64,000 nucleotides of DNA from Hymenopellis radicata (taxonomy: Eukaryota; Basidiomycota; Agaricomycetes; Agaricales; Physalacriaceae): contig JADNRX010000279.1 of assembly GCA_015501595.1 (NCBI GenBank), positions 1 through 64,000 on the forward strand, read 5' to 3'. The notes below the pieces were generated by a model, which worked only from the letters and a program-made list of their open reading frames with translations, had not been told where the DNA came from and made no database searches. Made by a program: the position numbers and the translations under genes. Below, piece by piece: positions 1 through 11,521 of this stretch (its first letter is position 1; each line of letters begins with the position of its first letter).

Positions 1-1938
1 GCGGAACCTGTAGCATCGTCAAGTCATCGTTTCACAGCTTCGAGTTCGGTATTCCCCATAACGTAGGAAGGTAATCATGTTCGTCTCGTGCCAGTCGCTC
101 GTCTGACCACTGCAAGGTTCGGAGACGGCGTTTATTCATATACATGTGGAAAGCTCGCGGACCAGCACGCTACGTCCTGCACTTCGTCGCCATACAGAGT
201 AATGATAAGTTGCGAAGTCGCGGTAGGCCCTAACAACGAGGTTTGAATAGCTGTGCTAGGGTGGAAACGACATTGACACACCTACAGATCAATGACGCAG
301 AGTCTGTCTATGTCCCGACAGCAGACGCAATCCTGCCTCGCTTTATCCTCATGTATCAGAAGTAATCCGTCGCATAGCCTTGCATATATATCTCCTTCTA
401 TTGAAACAGTCAGAATGCATACGTCAGTCCGAAGTGGAGCTTGGATTCACCTTGGTGCCACAGACGACGCTCGGACAGGCAGAAAGTGCGACGACAGAAA
501 TAATTTAAGCGACAAGCGGTACATGAAACAAGGATTTCAACGCGTTTCCGAAGCTTTGGTGCTTCTTCAAAGCCTGACCGTCACCATACACGACAAGATA
601 AGCGGGTAATATTGCGCTGTTCGTGTAGACCACAGTCTCTTCGTAGTTGAGCTCCGCGCCAGGTACACCATGCAGCTAAGAATGCTTACAGTTAGACCGA
701 CAAGCGACACTTCAACTATAAAACCATACCGAATCATACTTGTCTTTGTTGAGCGTGCGGTGTCGATGATGGTGGACGTTCATTTCTTTACCCACAACGA
801 CACGATTGAGTATCGTGAATCGAAAGATAGATCCAGAATCCTGGGATATATTCTTAGCATAGTCATCGGCTTCTACACGAACGGTTGTCAGCTTTCATAC
901 AACTCCGGATATGTGAACGCACTAGATGAACAGGCTGTCGTGTATATACCACGTCCGAATCTTTGAAATTTGTTCTTAGTGCCTGTCACCCAATTGAGTC
1001 ATATATGACAGACTGTTGAAGAAGTAGTTAGCTCACCTGCGCGTGTTATATCGTACGAGTTCGCGATGATGCGACACATAGAGCATTCAGGACGCTTGCA
1101 CAACACAATGCTATCTTTGCTTTCACCAAGCATACAAAAGCGATCCGTGCCATGGAACAGAAGACGTTCTACCGTATTCGTCTCTAGACTGCGCTTCGAT
1201 GCGACTTGGTATCTGAAGAATGAGATTTCAGTTACCGAAAAAAGAGGTAAATAAATCCGAACCTGTACGCAGCATATTCACCGATACTCTTTGAAGGTGA
1301 TAACAGTCTGAAGACAGACACGACCTTCGGTGTCGGTTTGTTCGGGTGAAGCCATCCTTCTAAAAACAGCTGCTCCACTAAACGAAGGTCAGATAAATTA
1401 CAAAAACGTTGAACAAAACGCGCCTTCTTTGAAATCCTCGTCTCGTTTTGTGATATGGTGAAGAGCACGACCATGCGCATACATTTCCAAGCACAACAAA
1501 GCATCAGTTCGCGCCAAATCTGAAAGTATCACAGAGTTATGAGCCATTTCGCCAGTTTCGGTTAGTTGAGCATCGGCACCCGCACCTTTTAGAATTTATT
1601 CCAGCCGGCAACCAGAAACGCCAGGATGGAAACAGTAAGCGTTTCAGACCGACAAGGCCAGAAGGCGCGTGGTAGTGGCATGTATATACAACGGCCTAGC
1701 ATCGTGGGCGTCGTGCAGATGAGCATCAGGTAAAAAATCGGAAAAGTTGTGATGGTGGTGGTTCGGGGTCAAGAAGCGGAGGGCCGGATCCCGACTTCTT
1801 TCCTGATCGGGACTGGTATGTTTTCCTCTTTCGATACGACCATCATCTTGCCTAGAACCGCTCCTATTGTGAGTGCAATAGAGCAAGTAGACTTCTTGAT
1901 ATCCTGGGACGTTTATTCGCTACGGAAAACAGTCTTCG
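1..1938. other. No supported gene
   Basis: I see only short open frames with no recognisable domain, no convincing splice-linked exons and no repeat structure in this left-edge stretch. It could hold the end of a gene outside the window or the 5' part of the neighbouring NADAR gene, whose N-terminal zinc-finger half appears to be missing. Confidence 0.4.
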
Positions 1939-2979
1939 ATGACGAGGCATTATTTCCGTAAAGAGTGCTGCGCCTCGTGCCTTAACATGGCGTTTATAGC
2001 GACGCGTTCTCCTTACAACGTTTCTTCAACCTCGACCGCCAACTCCCGAATAATGGCTCACAATCGCTCTTCATTCTCTGACCCAAATGTACCTCAATAC
2101 GTGTCGTCTCCGCGGCTCTCTTCTGGGTTGCTTAGCCCACGCCAGCAGACCAACTTTCTCTTGACTATTCAGCCTCTGCCGCCGTCGTATGTACCTGGGC
2201 AGGCTAGCTCTGACCCGCCTAGACCATCCCATGGGCACCGGCTCAGCGTTCCCATGCAGGCCAACGGGGTGGTCACTATTCCTGGTACACGGCCGATATC
2301 AATGAGCTTCCCAGCCCAACGAAGCCCGGCAAGGTCCAATGGATCAAGCCCGTGTTCGAGCCCAAAGTCTCATTCGCCGCCTATTCTTTTCTACGACAAA
2401 AACGCGCCACATTACGCGTTTACGAACTTCTCTCCCCATCCTATCAGATACAAAGGAGAAGTTTATCCAACCAGCGAACACTTATTCCAATCATTCAAAG
2501 TAAGTTTCAAACTCTACGGTTTCGCAATGCTAACCGTAAACTCTTAGTTTGAACACCGCCCTCGTCTCGCTGCTCACATCAGAACGTGTTCAAGAGCACC
2601 ACGTGTTGCCTTTTCCGAAGCGCAACGTTTTGAACCAGAGAAACGAAGTGACTGGAGGAATGTCAGCATCGCAAAGGTCAGATCCACGATGAACACGCGT
2701 AATTCTCGCACTGACGGCATAACGCCAGATGGAGGAGACAGTCTTCCTAAAGTTCACGCAACACGAGGACCTCAAGGACGAACTACTGCGCACTGGAAAC
2801 GCGGAGCTCATTGAGGTGAGTAACGCTGCAGCGCATTTACTTCACGTGTTTATGAGCTGGTTTCGCAGGATTCTCCTGTCGACAGTTTCTGGGGTGTTGG
2901 ATCCGATGGAAAAGGGCGCAATGAGCTCGGCAAAGCGTTGATGAGAATTAGGGATCTCATCCGTCAAGGTGGCTTCTGA
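1939..2979 (+). CDS. NADAR domain protein 1
   Basis: Four exons (1939-2499, 2548-2676, 2729-2815, 2869-2979) with phase-0 introns give 888 bases, 295 residues. Residues about 1-145 are Ser/Pro-rich and begin with a Cys-rich remnant (ECCASC) resembling the second half of the zinc finger of the paralogue at 21.2 kb. The C-terminal half is a complete NADAR (YbiA-like, DUF1768) domain: the ILFYDKN strand, FTNFSPHPI, the YPTSEHLFQSFK motif with the conserved Glu, and the C-terminal DSFWGVG...GRNELGKALM motif. NADAR proteins are N-glycosidases acting on ADP-ribose-type or riboflavin-intermediate substrates, and some remove ADP-ribose from guanine. The fungal substrate is unknown. The start is uncertain: ATG 1939 keeps the Cys remnant and ATG 1987 is the alternative. 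Paralogues lie at 4.6-6.0 and 21.2 kb. Confidence 0.85.
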
Positions 2980-3152
2980 ATGGTCTGTTTCGTGCCCTGT
3001 ATCATATCTGCCTCGTTGTAATCGTGATGTTTGCTCCTGCCGATCTGCGCCTGGCGTACAACAGAACGCCTCATGTCAGAGCATGAATCATCGACTCTAT
3101 ATTAAACGCGAGGACCTGGGGACTCAGTAACATCTCATCTACTTCAGGAAAT

Positions 3153-4082
3153 ATGTCGACCGCTACAACCAACGCTCAGCTATGCGCCGTGAGTGTTATG
3201 CTTTCTCTATAGCGCCCTACTAACAAAATCCGCCCCTTTGCAGTTCTGCCAGCGAAAGCCCCGCCACGGCGGCTTTGAATACTGCGGAAAGACATGTGCG
3301 AAACAAGCGAGTACCCTCTGTAGCGTACGTTGGAGTCTTTCATTTCAGTGACCCTCAAGAGGTTAATCCTCTTGGTAGAATTGTCACCAGAAACCCAAGT
3401 TCGCCGGGCACGATTACTGTAGCAAGAAATGTGGAGCTGCAGCGAGTGCGTCGGCGGCTCCTACAGGAGCGACAGGGGTCAAAGCTGCACCCGGCGCTAG
3501 TGGTGCTACTCAACCCCCCATGAACGCCCAAGCCGCAGGGATTGACCTTACCGAGCTGGCTAGTACGTACCATCCACCGCCTATTATTTTAACAGCCTGA
3601 GCTCATGGACACACTAGAGACGATCATCCAACAGCTACAAGCGCAGGGCGGAGCTAATTCCAGCTCTATCCCACAGCAAGTGGCGCAGATCCTCGGCGGG
3701 CTTGTTGGCTCGCAATTTACAGCAGGTCAGCCCCAGCCCCAGCCGAACGGTACAGCGGCGCACGCATCTTTTCCACGTCATGCTGCTCAACAAGCCCCCA
3801 GCGCTGCTGCCGGCTATCATTTCGCAGGTGGTAGCCTTCCTGGCCAAGTCGATGCCCAAGGGTACCCAATAGACCCGGACTATGGCCATGCGCAGCCTGT
3901 GTACGTTTCCAGTCTATGTATGTTTGGAGTTGAGCATTGACAAACGTTGTTCTAGGCAATTTACTGTTCAAGGGTACAACACACCCGCGCTCTGCATCAT
4001 GTGTGGGATGAAGCCGCAATCGGATCGGAATTACTTCTGTGGGGACGAGTGTAAGGAACGCGCGTTGTCGAAGGATTTCTAG
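3153..4082 (+). CDS. Triple CxxC zinc-ribbon protein of unknown function
   Basis: Five exons (3153-3188, 3244-3324, 3379-3562, 3618-3900, 3956-4082) sum to 711 bases, 236 residues. Three similar fingers of the form CxxC-x3-KP-...-(Y/F)C-x3-C are visible: LCAFCQRKP...EYCGKTC, LCSNCHQKPKF...DYCSKKC and, at the C-terminus, LCIMCGMKPQS...YFCGDEC. Between fingers two and three lies an Ala/Gly/Gln/Pro-rich linker with a helical segment (TIIQQLQAQ). No catalytic domain is present. The same finger type sits at the N-terminus of the NADAR protein at 21.2 kb, so a shared function with NADAR proteins is inferred. The last exon and 3' flank are duplicated in inverted orientation at 6.05-6.31 kb. Confidence 0.7.
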
Positions 4083-4205
4083 GCTTGCTCTGTACTACTA
4101 TCATACCGTAACTGATGAATTGATTGTATAACTTATCTCTCCTATCATGTGTTCTGTTTCTGGGTGGCGGATCTGCGTCTGTGTGGCGGAAATGTAGGGA
4201 GATCA
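3955..4205 (+). repeat. Inverted duplicate arm A (zinc-finger exon and 3' flank)
   Basis: The last exon of the zinc-ribbon gene plus about 120 bases of 3' flank match the reverse complement of about 6050-6312, with scattered substitutions and one 9-base indel just before the finger. Homology starts close to the exon 5 acceptor. Confidence 0.85.
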
Positions 4206-4590
4206 AGGGATCAAAGCAAGCCCAGGCTCTAAAATTGAAACCCCGCCATGAGCCACGTGATAGTTGAACGCCACAGTGCCTCACGTGGTCGTGACACTTA
4301 TTTTCAACGCTCATCATCGCTGTTCATGGCGCCCTCCTTATGTCTACGATGATCTTCTCCAATAAAAGGGCTTTTACTGTAAGGGATATGGCTCTTTTTC
4401 CTGTCTATATTCCCTGCTGTGGGGACCAATACGTATTTGGCGGCCGGTGTCAATCAACGGCATCTGATAGAGAAGAACCTCGATTCTATAAATGCTGCTC
4501 GTGGCGCACACTATTGCCTACACTCAAACCACTATCTTCTCTTCGTGCAAGCTTACTCTCGGCGCACCGCTATTTCCTTGAGCCTACGGA

Positions 4591-6032
4591 ATGTCACGGT
4601 CTGATTCTTTTGTGTACCGGCCGACGACGCTTCACTCTCGACATTCAAGGGAGCAGCTTGCGCCACATCGGCATGCTGCCCTTCAGCATAAATCCGACGT
4701 CCCGCAAGGCTCCAGTATACGCTTTTTGGATATGGACCAACACCATTGGCTTTCCAATGCCTATCCCGCCGCCCTTCGATACGACCAGAAAACATATCCG
4801 ACGGCAGTTCATCTCTTCCAAGCTCTCAAGGTAGGATTTGACTGCCTTTTCCTTCCTCTGCATGTTAACGAACCCCGCCAGTTCGTCCATGACCCAGATA
4901 TCATACGAATCATTAGGCACGCAGAATCCCCTAGAAAAGCCTGCTCATTGAGTCGCACCTATGCCTCTCGGAGTGTCCCGGAGTGGCGGCGTGGAAGGAA
5001 CGTGAAAGAGGTACGTGGCTTTTTATTGTAGCAGTTGTCTGCTCATGTCGCAGCAGATGGAGCGTGTCTTAACCCGCAAGTTCGAACAGCACAGCGACCT
5101 GAAGCGGCAACTCATAGATACTGGAGACCGCGACATTATCAACGTATGAACCGACGTCGTTTTGATCGATTTATAAATGCTGAATATTGTCCAGGAGGGC
5201 GACTCGTTTTGGGGTGTTGACACGACCGGTAAAGGTCAAAATAAAATGGGCCTCGCATTAATGCACCTCAGGGATCGTCTTCGAGGGCAGTGTGAGTTCA
5301 AGTTGCCCACAGTAGTAACTGCTATATGCTTATTCACACCCCTAGCCCATGACCTGCCGAGTCGGAGTCACCATGCTACTGTCGTGTCGTCGGCGTTACC
5401 TCCGACTCGCGACACAATTTACTTTAACAGCAAGCGAAAACGGTATCAAGAGTTTACCAACTCCTCGGAACCCTCAGTCAGATACAACGGCAAGAGATAT
5501 CCGACAGGGAGCACTTGTTCCAAGCTATGAAGGCATGTCGTCCGGAATTTAATAGTGGTCTTACTAAATTGTCCCCTCCTGCTAGTTCTTGAACAATCCC
5601 TCGAATGCCGCTATAGTAGACAAGATCAGGCGTAGTCCCAGCCCAAGGGCTGCTCTTCAGATCGCCAAAAAGTACACTGACCACGTCCGTGCCGACTGGT
5701 CACAGGCGAAGATACGGAAGGTACGAGTCATTCGACTTGAATCCGAAACATTCGGTCCTTGACAAACTTTTACGAAGATGAAGGAGGTCATTTTCCTCAA
5801 ATTCGTTCAGCACGAGACTCTTCTACGGAAGCTTCTTGGTACTGGGAGCGCGCGCCTCGTCGCGGTAGGTTCTTGTGTCGGATTCATCTTCGGACAGTAT
5901 CTAATTCGTATGAAGGATTTCGATAACGATGATTTTTGGGGATGCGGACGGTACTACAGAGGGCGCAACGAGTTGGGCAAGGCGCTCATGGCTCTGCGAG
6001 TTTACTTGTGTGACCCAAAGAAAAAGTACTAA
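4591..6032 (+). CDS. Tandem double-NADAR protein with a frame break in domain 2
   Basis: Exons 4591-4830, 4882-5010, 5057-5143 and 5195-5291 encode NADAR domain A; 5346-5532, 5586-5720, 5778-5864 and 5916-6032 encode domain B. Exon lengths parallel the single-domain paralogues (129 or 135, then 87, then 97-117 bases), and a GT-AG intron at 5292-5345 links A to B in phase, suggesting one two-domain gene. Domain A reads YPTAVHLFQALK, so the conserved Glu of SEHLFQ is replaced by Val and catalysis is doubtful. Domain B keeps EHLFQAMK and FWGCG...GRNELGKALM but is one base short between YPT and EHLF, near 5508-5514. The following intron appears to be GC-AG (donor at 5533). It could instead be two genes or a decaying duplicate. 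Confidence 0.6.
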
Positions 6033-6049
6033 GCAGACTCAGCGATGAT

Positions 6050-6312
6050 CGAACCTTTGATCTCCTACATTTCCGCCACACTGGCACAGACGCAGATCCG
6101 CCACCGGAAACAGAACACATGATAGGAGAGATAAGTGATGCAATAAATTCATCAGTTAAGGTATGATAGTAGTACAGAGCAAGCCTAGAAATCCTTCGAC
6201 AACGCGCGTTCCTTACACTCGTCCCCACAGAAATGATTCCGATCCGATTGCGGCTTCATCCCACACATGATGCAGAGCGCGGATCCTTGAACAGATACAC
6301 CAGATTGCCAAG
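6050..6312 (-). repeat. Inverted duplicate arm B
   Basis: This is the reverse-complement copy of about 3955-4205. On the minus strand it supplies the final coding segment of the interrupted gene (SALCIMCGMKPQS...HFCGDEC...ALSKDF, then a stop) and its 3' flank. It lies immediately beyond the stop codon of the double-NADAR gene. Confidence 0.85.
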
Positions 6313-6907
6313 CACCAATGTTCAGTTGATTCAACATTTCAGTCGGAGCTTCATACTCCTTCCATGATTGATAGTTTGCCTGCGACATGACAGTTATCGC
6401 ATCGCAAACATGGGAGTCTATGACAGCATTGACGTGAGCTTCGAACCGTTGCGAGCTGTAGGACACCAATAACGTGCACAACTTGACTGCGTCGTATGGC
6501 TTCAACATGTCAAGCGAGAACTGGGGATCCGCTATCTCCTGAATAACACAGACCTGCGAACACGCTTAGATGATGACGGTCAGATTGTCTGGTACGTACT
6601 TTCGTCCTCTCGTCACTCCACCCGACGACAAAGTTGACCATGTTTCGATCAACGAGAATACCAATGACAGGTGCGTCAACACAGTGCACTTGCCATACCG
6701 CGAGCGCCGAGCGCATCGCAACAGAAAGGTGTGCAAGGTGCCTTCTCCTCTCGTCGTCATTGTTTGGAGTAAGGATAAACTCCACAACACATAGCGGCAT
6801 GTTTATGTTCGGCGCGATCCCACTAGCTTCCTGGTTGATGGCAACATTGAGATCGGGACCCTTCTCTTCAGCAAATGCCGATACAGTTTCTTGGTCGTCG
6901 TGTGGCC

Positions 6908-6913
6908 TCCTGT
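6908..6913. repeat. Target-site duplication, left (TCCTGT)
   Basis: This six-base copy abuts the TATGCTG end of the 3.1-kb element and matches 10047-10052 exactly. Confidence 0.85.
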
Positions 6914-7391
6914 TATGCTGTTCAAACCCAAGCAAAATTAAATACCATCGAAATACACATTTTTTGCAGTCGCGACACCGAATTCAGGCATCGAAAGCAA
7001 AATGTGGAGTTTCGAAAATTGAACTTGAGAGTTGTCGACAATCAGATGGCTAGTGTCGACACTTGACGAGGATTTCGCAACTTGATGAGGATTTTCGCAA
7101 CGGGATCCCGAATCGCCGAAAGTATGGGAAGGACAGCAACGGTGGTAGTGCTATCGAGACTCTTAATGACTCCTGCCGCAAGTGAGCGAGGTCACCGCAA
7201 AGGTAACCAAGTCACTCAACGATTTCGAGAATGCCGAAGGTGTACTCGAAAGCACTCGCGAGAGCCCTCTCGCAACATCATCAGATTCAAAGTCTCGAAA
7301 GTCCGGCCAAGAGTCCGTGTCAGCTTGTGGCTGTGCAGCCTTTGGCTTGAATTTTACAGACTGGTGACGTAGTCTCAGACTCCTTCCCATT

Positions 7392-7565
7392 CGCTCTTAC
7401 GCCCAGCAAAATAATCTCACTTCCTTGGGCGGGTGGATGGAAGGCTCTGGAATAGATTACCAATACATCTTGATCTAATCTACTTGTTATCTACTTGTTA
7501 TCTCTTATCTCCCTTATCTTAGCTCTCCCATCAAACCTTAATTATTTAGCTAGGGCGTAAGAGCG
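7392..7565. mobile_element. MITE-like element, 174 bases
   Basis: The ends are a perfect 13-base inverted repeat, CGCTCTTACGCCC, followed on both sides by AGC and AAATAAT. It is related to 8276-8429. The interior is AT-rich with TCTACTTGTTA repeats and has no coding capacity. No simple target-site duplication is visible. Confidence 0.6.
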
Positions 7566-8275
7566 ACTGGCATAACTTGCAAGGTTTGTTTGTTTGGCTG
7601 CGTCGTCTGATGTATTTCCCTCAAAGGCTCAAGTGCACTACATGGGCAGTGGCGCAGTATTACCGGCTTCTGTGTACTCTCAAAATTCATGTGGTGGCAT
7701 TTTTCAATAATAACAGTTCATTACATGTGAAGAAGTAGACTGTTACAGCAGTAAAACGAACTTGAAGGAGATACAGGAAATCATGAAGGAGGGGTGGATA
7801 TTTTTTACTTAGGTGGACATTTGGCTGATGAGGATGGCGATGACGCGTCCGTGGTGTTGGAGACGGTACGATATGAACGGGTGCAGCACCCGGGGTGCTG
7901 ATACCCAGAGCGGTGTCCTGAGAGTAACCGAACGAAGGGTACTATGCATACGGGCTGTATCGCTCTCGAGTCGCTTAGATCCTGCAGATTTGCCGCGAGG
8001 ACGGTGCACAACATATTCGCCATCGCCGTCGCCTATCGTGGTGCTCTTCATAATCCTCCTCGCTCCCTCCACAGCACCCGAATGACTTGTAACCGCCAAT
8101 TTCTGCTGAGTTCGGGGTCCTTTGCACCCGCGTTGACAAGAAAATGAAAGTGCGCATTCTTCATGCGAGCAGCACTGTCGAGAGTGCAGGGTTTGAGAAC
8201 GAGTGACGGGTGTGCAAGTGCGAGGACCCAGGGAGAACCAAACAAAGGACGCACCGGCCGACAAGTTATGCCAGT

Positions 8276-8429
8276 CGCTCTTACGCCCTAGCAGAATAAT
8301 TAAGGTTTGGAGTACTTATATAAGCATCAATATTTCGATCGAGGGTTCAATTCGCGTTCAAACCAAATATATTTTACGCCACATATCACGGTACAGGGAT
8401 TTAGGATTATTCTGCTGGGCGTAAGAGCG
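8276..8429. mobile_element. MITE-like element, 154 bases
   Basis: It has the same 13-base ends (CGCTCTTACGCCC and its complement) and the same AGCAGAATAAT subterminal sequence as 7392-7565, but an unrelated interior. Flanking bases are the reverse complement of those around the other copy, so the two copies belong to a larger inverted repeat (about 7325-7582 against 8267-8488) nested inside the 3.1-kb element. Confidence 0.6.
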
Positions 8430-8531
8430 AATGGGAAGGAGTCTGACGTAGTCTGTAAAATTCAAGCCAAGGGCTGCACAGCCACAACAAGCAAATTCGG
8501 TGCTCGGACCGATAGATCGCGGCGGGCGTTG

Positions 8532-8759
8532 ATGCGCAATCTGTCAACCTCGTCTCTTCCTTCCCCAGTCTGGTATGCCTTGATGATTCCGCCGCTTCCT
8601 CTGTTTCCAACCACGCCCGACTATCCGGAGCAGGCATGGTCGCCAAATGTCTATGGTGCCTATGGCGTTCTGCAAACGAGTTTTAATAAAATCCTTACCC
8701 AAGAGGCGGACCCGCGCCGGATTCAGCTCCTGGCCGAAGAGATCGCCTATAGGCTATGA
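8532..8759 (+). CDS. Unrecognised open frame inside the 3.1-kb element
   Basis: The frame ends ...EEIAYRL and contains a Pro-rich patch (PPLPLFPTTPDYPEQ) followed by a helix-like tail with ADPRRIQLLAEE. It reads like a fragment of a real protein, perhaps captured host sequence, but I recognise no domain. Its start is unclear because the frame is open upstream across an inverted repeat. A second short frame at 8760-8969 follows immediately in the same frame after the stop. Expression is doubtful. Confidence 0.25.
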   Translation: MRNLSTSSLPSPVWYALMIPPLPLFPTTPDYPEQAWSPNVYGAYGVLQTSFNKILTQEADPRRIQLLAEEIAYRL

Positions 8760-10046
8760 ATGTCTCCCATAATGGAAGATTATGCTTCTGTAGAGCATAT
8801 GCCAATGGCTTGGATCGAGGAGACAACAGTGGCAATGGTGTCGCTGCTCAATGATCTTGATGATGTGCTAGATAAGGCCTTCGACCTCAATTTAAAACTT
8901 ATATTGACTAATATTCACTCTTTTACCTATCTACAATCGTTACCTACCCTCGTCGATACCTGTTCCTAATACTACGTATATCTGCTTTAACCACTGGCTG
9001 AACTTGAGATGAAATGAGAGTTGCAATGGGTGAGCTAGACATGACCTGGTGCCTATCCGGGTACCGACTCAACGCGCAAGTATCTGGCGGCATCATTCAT
9101 GCCCGTTGGCGGCCCCCGAGCAATTGCGCAGGGGCTACACAACGCGCATGAGCCACAGGTGCGATGAGAGGCGGCGTGGATGAGGAGGTTGCGGGTGAGA
9201 AGATTGCGGGTGAGGAGTGTGTGGGGTGCTGAGGGTGGGAGTGAGGACGATGACCGTGAGCATGTGGTCAGGAGAACATACCTTTGTGGCCAGGATGCGT
9301 GCGCCACGCCATCCTGGCCACAGTCCAACTAATGCCTCGTCGGCGGCAGTGAGGCGGGGGCCAATCCGGCTGCTTGATGTACTCGTTCCAGGTATGCAAC
9401 TGCCTCGTCCTGAGGGCTTGGCAAGTCCGCATTGAAATGGCACCATCACGAAGACGAGCACCAGAAGGCGCCGGCATGCATCCGAGGGCTGCGATGTCAA
9501 ATGGCAGAGGTTTACAAGCAGAGCGGGAGCCTCGGGCCATGCCAAGTGGAAGAGTGAGTGTACGCGTGTCGCTTACCCGGGTCTGTTTGGTCATGTGGAT
9601 TGTATTGAGTCTGGACTCTGATACTGATGCTGCCTGACTTCGAACAACTGTCTATCAACTGGCGGCGGCGGCTTTGCTCTCTTCGATAGCGTACTCGTTT
9701 CGATATTATATTTACATTCTCGAAATTTTCAACACCCCAACTTTCGAAACATCGGTTGTCGTTTGCGACGACCTCAGCTTACTTGCGGCGGGAGTCATGA
9801 AGAGTCTCGATAGCAGTAGCCGTTGCGGTCCTTCCCATACTTTCGGCGATTCGGGATCCCATTTCGAAGATCCTCATCAAGTTTCGAAACTCTCGTCAAG
9901 TGTCGACACTAGCCATCTGATTCTCGACAACTCAAGTTCAATTCTCGAAACCTCACATTCTGCTTTCGATGGCTAAATTTGATGTTTCGACTGCTAAAAA
10001 CACGTATTTCGATGGTATTTAATTTTGCTTGGGTTTGAACAGCATA

Positions 10047-10052
10047 TCCTGT
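10047..10052. repeat. Target-site duplication, right (TCCTGT)
   Basis: This six-base copy abuts the CAGCATA end of the 3.1-kb element. Keeping only one of the two copies restores the reading frame of the disrupted exon. Confidence 0.85.
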
Positions 10053-11468
10053 ACAACATGGAACGCAGAGAGAGACAGAAAGCCACGTCAGGCTGAATCT
10101 CATCTTCAGAGAACGTAGCCGGAAGTCCTACATCTGAACGGAGACGAGCGTGAACGGCCCATTGGTGATTGTATCTGGGAGAACGAGGGTGATCATGTCA
10201 TCATATGTAGACAGCGAGGAAGGTGAAGTTACACATACCGAGTTATGACATCCCACATCGAAAGACCAGAAAAGAAGGAGCGGTACAGGGCTATCCAGTG
10301 ATTGGTGAGTGTGTGACATGCAGGACCGTTGCCTAGATCTTGCGCGTGAGAACAGAAAGTCATGGATAATGCGAGAACACTGCTGATATGGCCAGCGGCA
10401 TGGGGAGATGGGGACTCGTTCAAGGTTTTGTTATGTTCACGGCAGAATTCATCGAGAACGTCTTGTGTGCGAGTTGTCATGCCTTTCTTACAGTCCTCCA
10501 TCACTGCTAGCTGACGATATGTTACGATGAGCAGGACGAAACTTAGAAAACAAGACTCACTAGCATGGGGGAATCATAGGTTTCTGGTTGAAAGAATTCA
10601 AGCCATTCTCGGACATGATCGGGAAGCGCTGTGATAGGCAAGGGTGTTCCTTGAATATCAACCCCGCCACGTTGAAGCCAATCCTTAATATCTGGTAGAG
10701 AGTGCCCGAAGAGAAATCTAGAACAAAAGCGAAGTTTGAGAGCCAAAACTCATCGGAGAAGCAACACATAATACCTGAGTACATGAGAGTCCCCGAACAA
10801 CGGAGGATGCTTCCTATCGATAACACGCCTATTCTGATTCAGTGGCTGAGAAGCTGGCCAGAACCGATTTAGACCACTGAGCTCCGTTTTAACCTCAAGC
10901 AGAGGGAGAATACGTGTGGTGATTTTCTGCGCATGCCCTTGTAGGTTCACGAGGACCGTGTACAAGTGAAACATTGAAAAGGGTTTTGCAGCTTCGAACC
11001 CGCCTGGAAGCCCGGATACTCTGATTCCGTGTATGTTAGGCTGCATAAGTAAGACTCGTTAGACACTTCAAGAGAGTTGAAGATATTGAAGGCACTTACA
11101 TTCTGATCTCCCGGTTCCAAGACTCCCACATACATGTCTACCACATCCTCAGAGTGAAATAGAAGTCCAAAGATCGGGAGATCGAGCTGTAGACCCTCAT
11201 ACAGAATAAGTGCAGCACACATAGCCGCACACAGATGATTCTCATGAGCTTCTCGCCCCACTTCGCCTGCCTCAGTGTGGCTCCTAACGTACTCGACGAG
11301 AAGCAGCGGAACTTCCATATCCTGGCCCTCAGCGGTGCGGTACGGAAAAGCAGGGTGACGGTGATGGGCGCGGTGCGTCCAGGCTGAGCACTGGATCGGA
11401 CTATCAGGTATGCGAACGGAGAGTACAACATCGGGCACCGGGGGCAATAATGGAGGGAGGTACCGGCT

Positions 11469-11521
11469 ACCTGCCTGACAGGCAGGTACCTGGCAGGTGT
11501 CCGGGCAGGTCAAGGGCAGGT
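11469..11521. promoter_or_regulatory. Left subterminal heptamer array
   Basis: ACCTGCC at 11469 is followed by GGCAGGT at 11481, 11492, 11504 and 11515. The 11-12 base spacing places the sites on one face of the helix, as expected for cooperative transposase binding in CACTA elements. The binding role is inferred. Confidence 0.7.

Larger units (their letters stand above)
6914..10046. mobile_element. 3.1-kb long-TIR DNA element, TSD TCCTGT
   Basis: The ends read TATGCTGTTCAAACCC... and the reverse complement, flanked by perfect TCCTGT copies at 6908-6913 and 10047-10052. The terminal inverted repeats run about 285 bases (6914 to about 7200 and about 9765 to 10046) and are packed with TCGA/TCGC/TCGAAA motifs roughly every 20-22 bases. 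I find no transposase. The interior holds two smaller TIR elements, a short open frame and a GT-rich stretch, so the element looks non-autonomous. It sits in exon 8 of the minus-strand gene. I cannot assign a superfamily from a 6-base TSD alone. Confidence 0.85.

Noticed and set aside
9909..10103. Minus-strand start MRFSLTWLSVSLCVPCC as a signal peptide of a secreted protein
   Set aside because: The frame crosses the transposon end; the outer bases belong to exon 8 of the interrupted gene in another frame.
6185..11513. Two separate paralogous genes at 6.2-6.9 and 10.2-11.5 kb
   Set aside because: They resemble each other, but exon phases and the two transposon junctions join them, together with 19.3-20.1 kb, into one gene; the resemblance is internal repetition.
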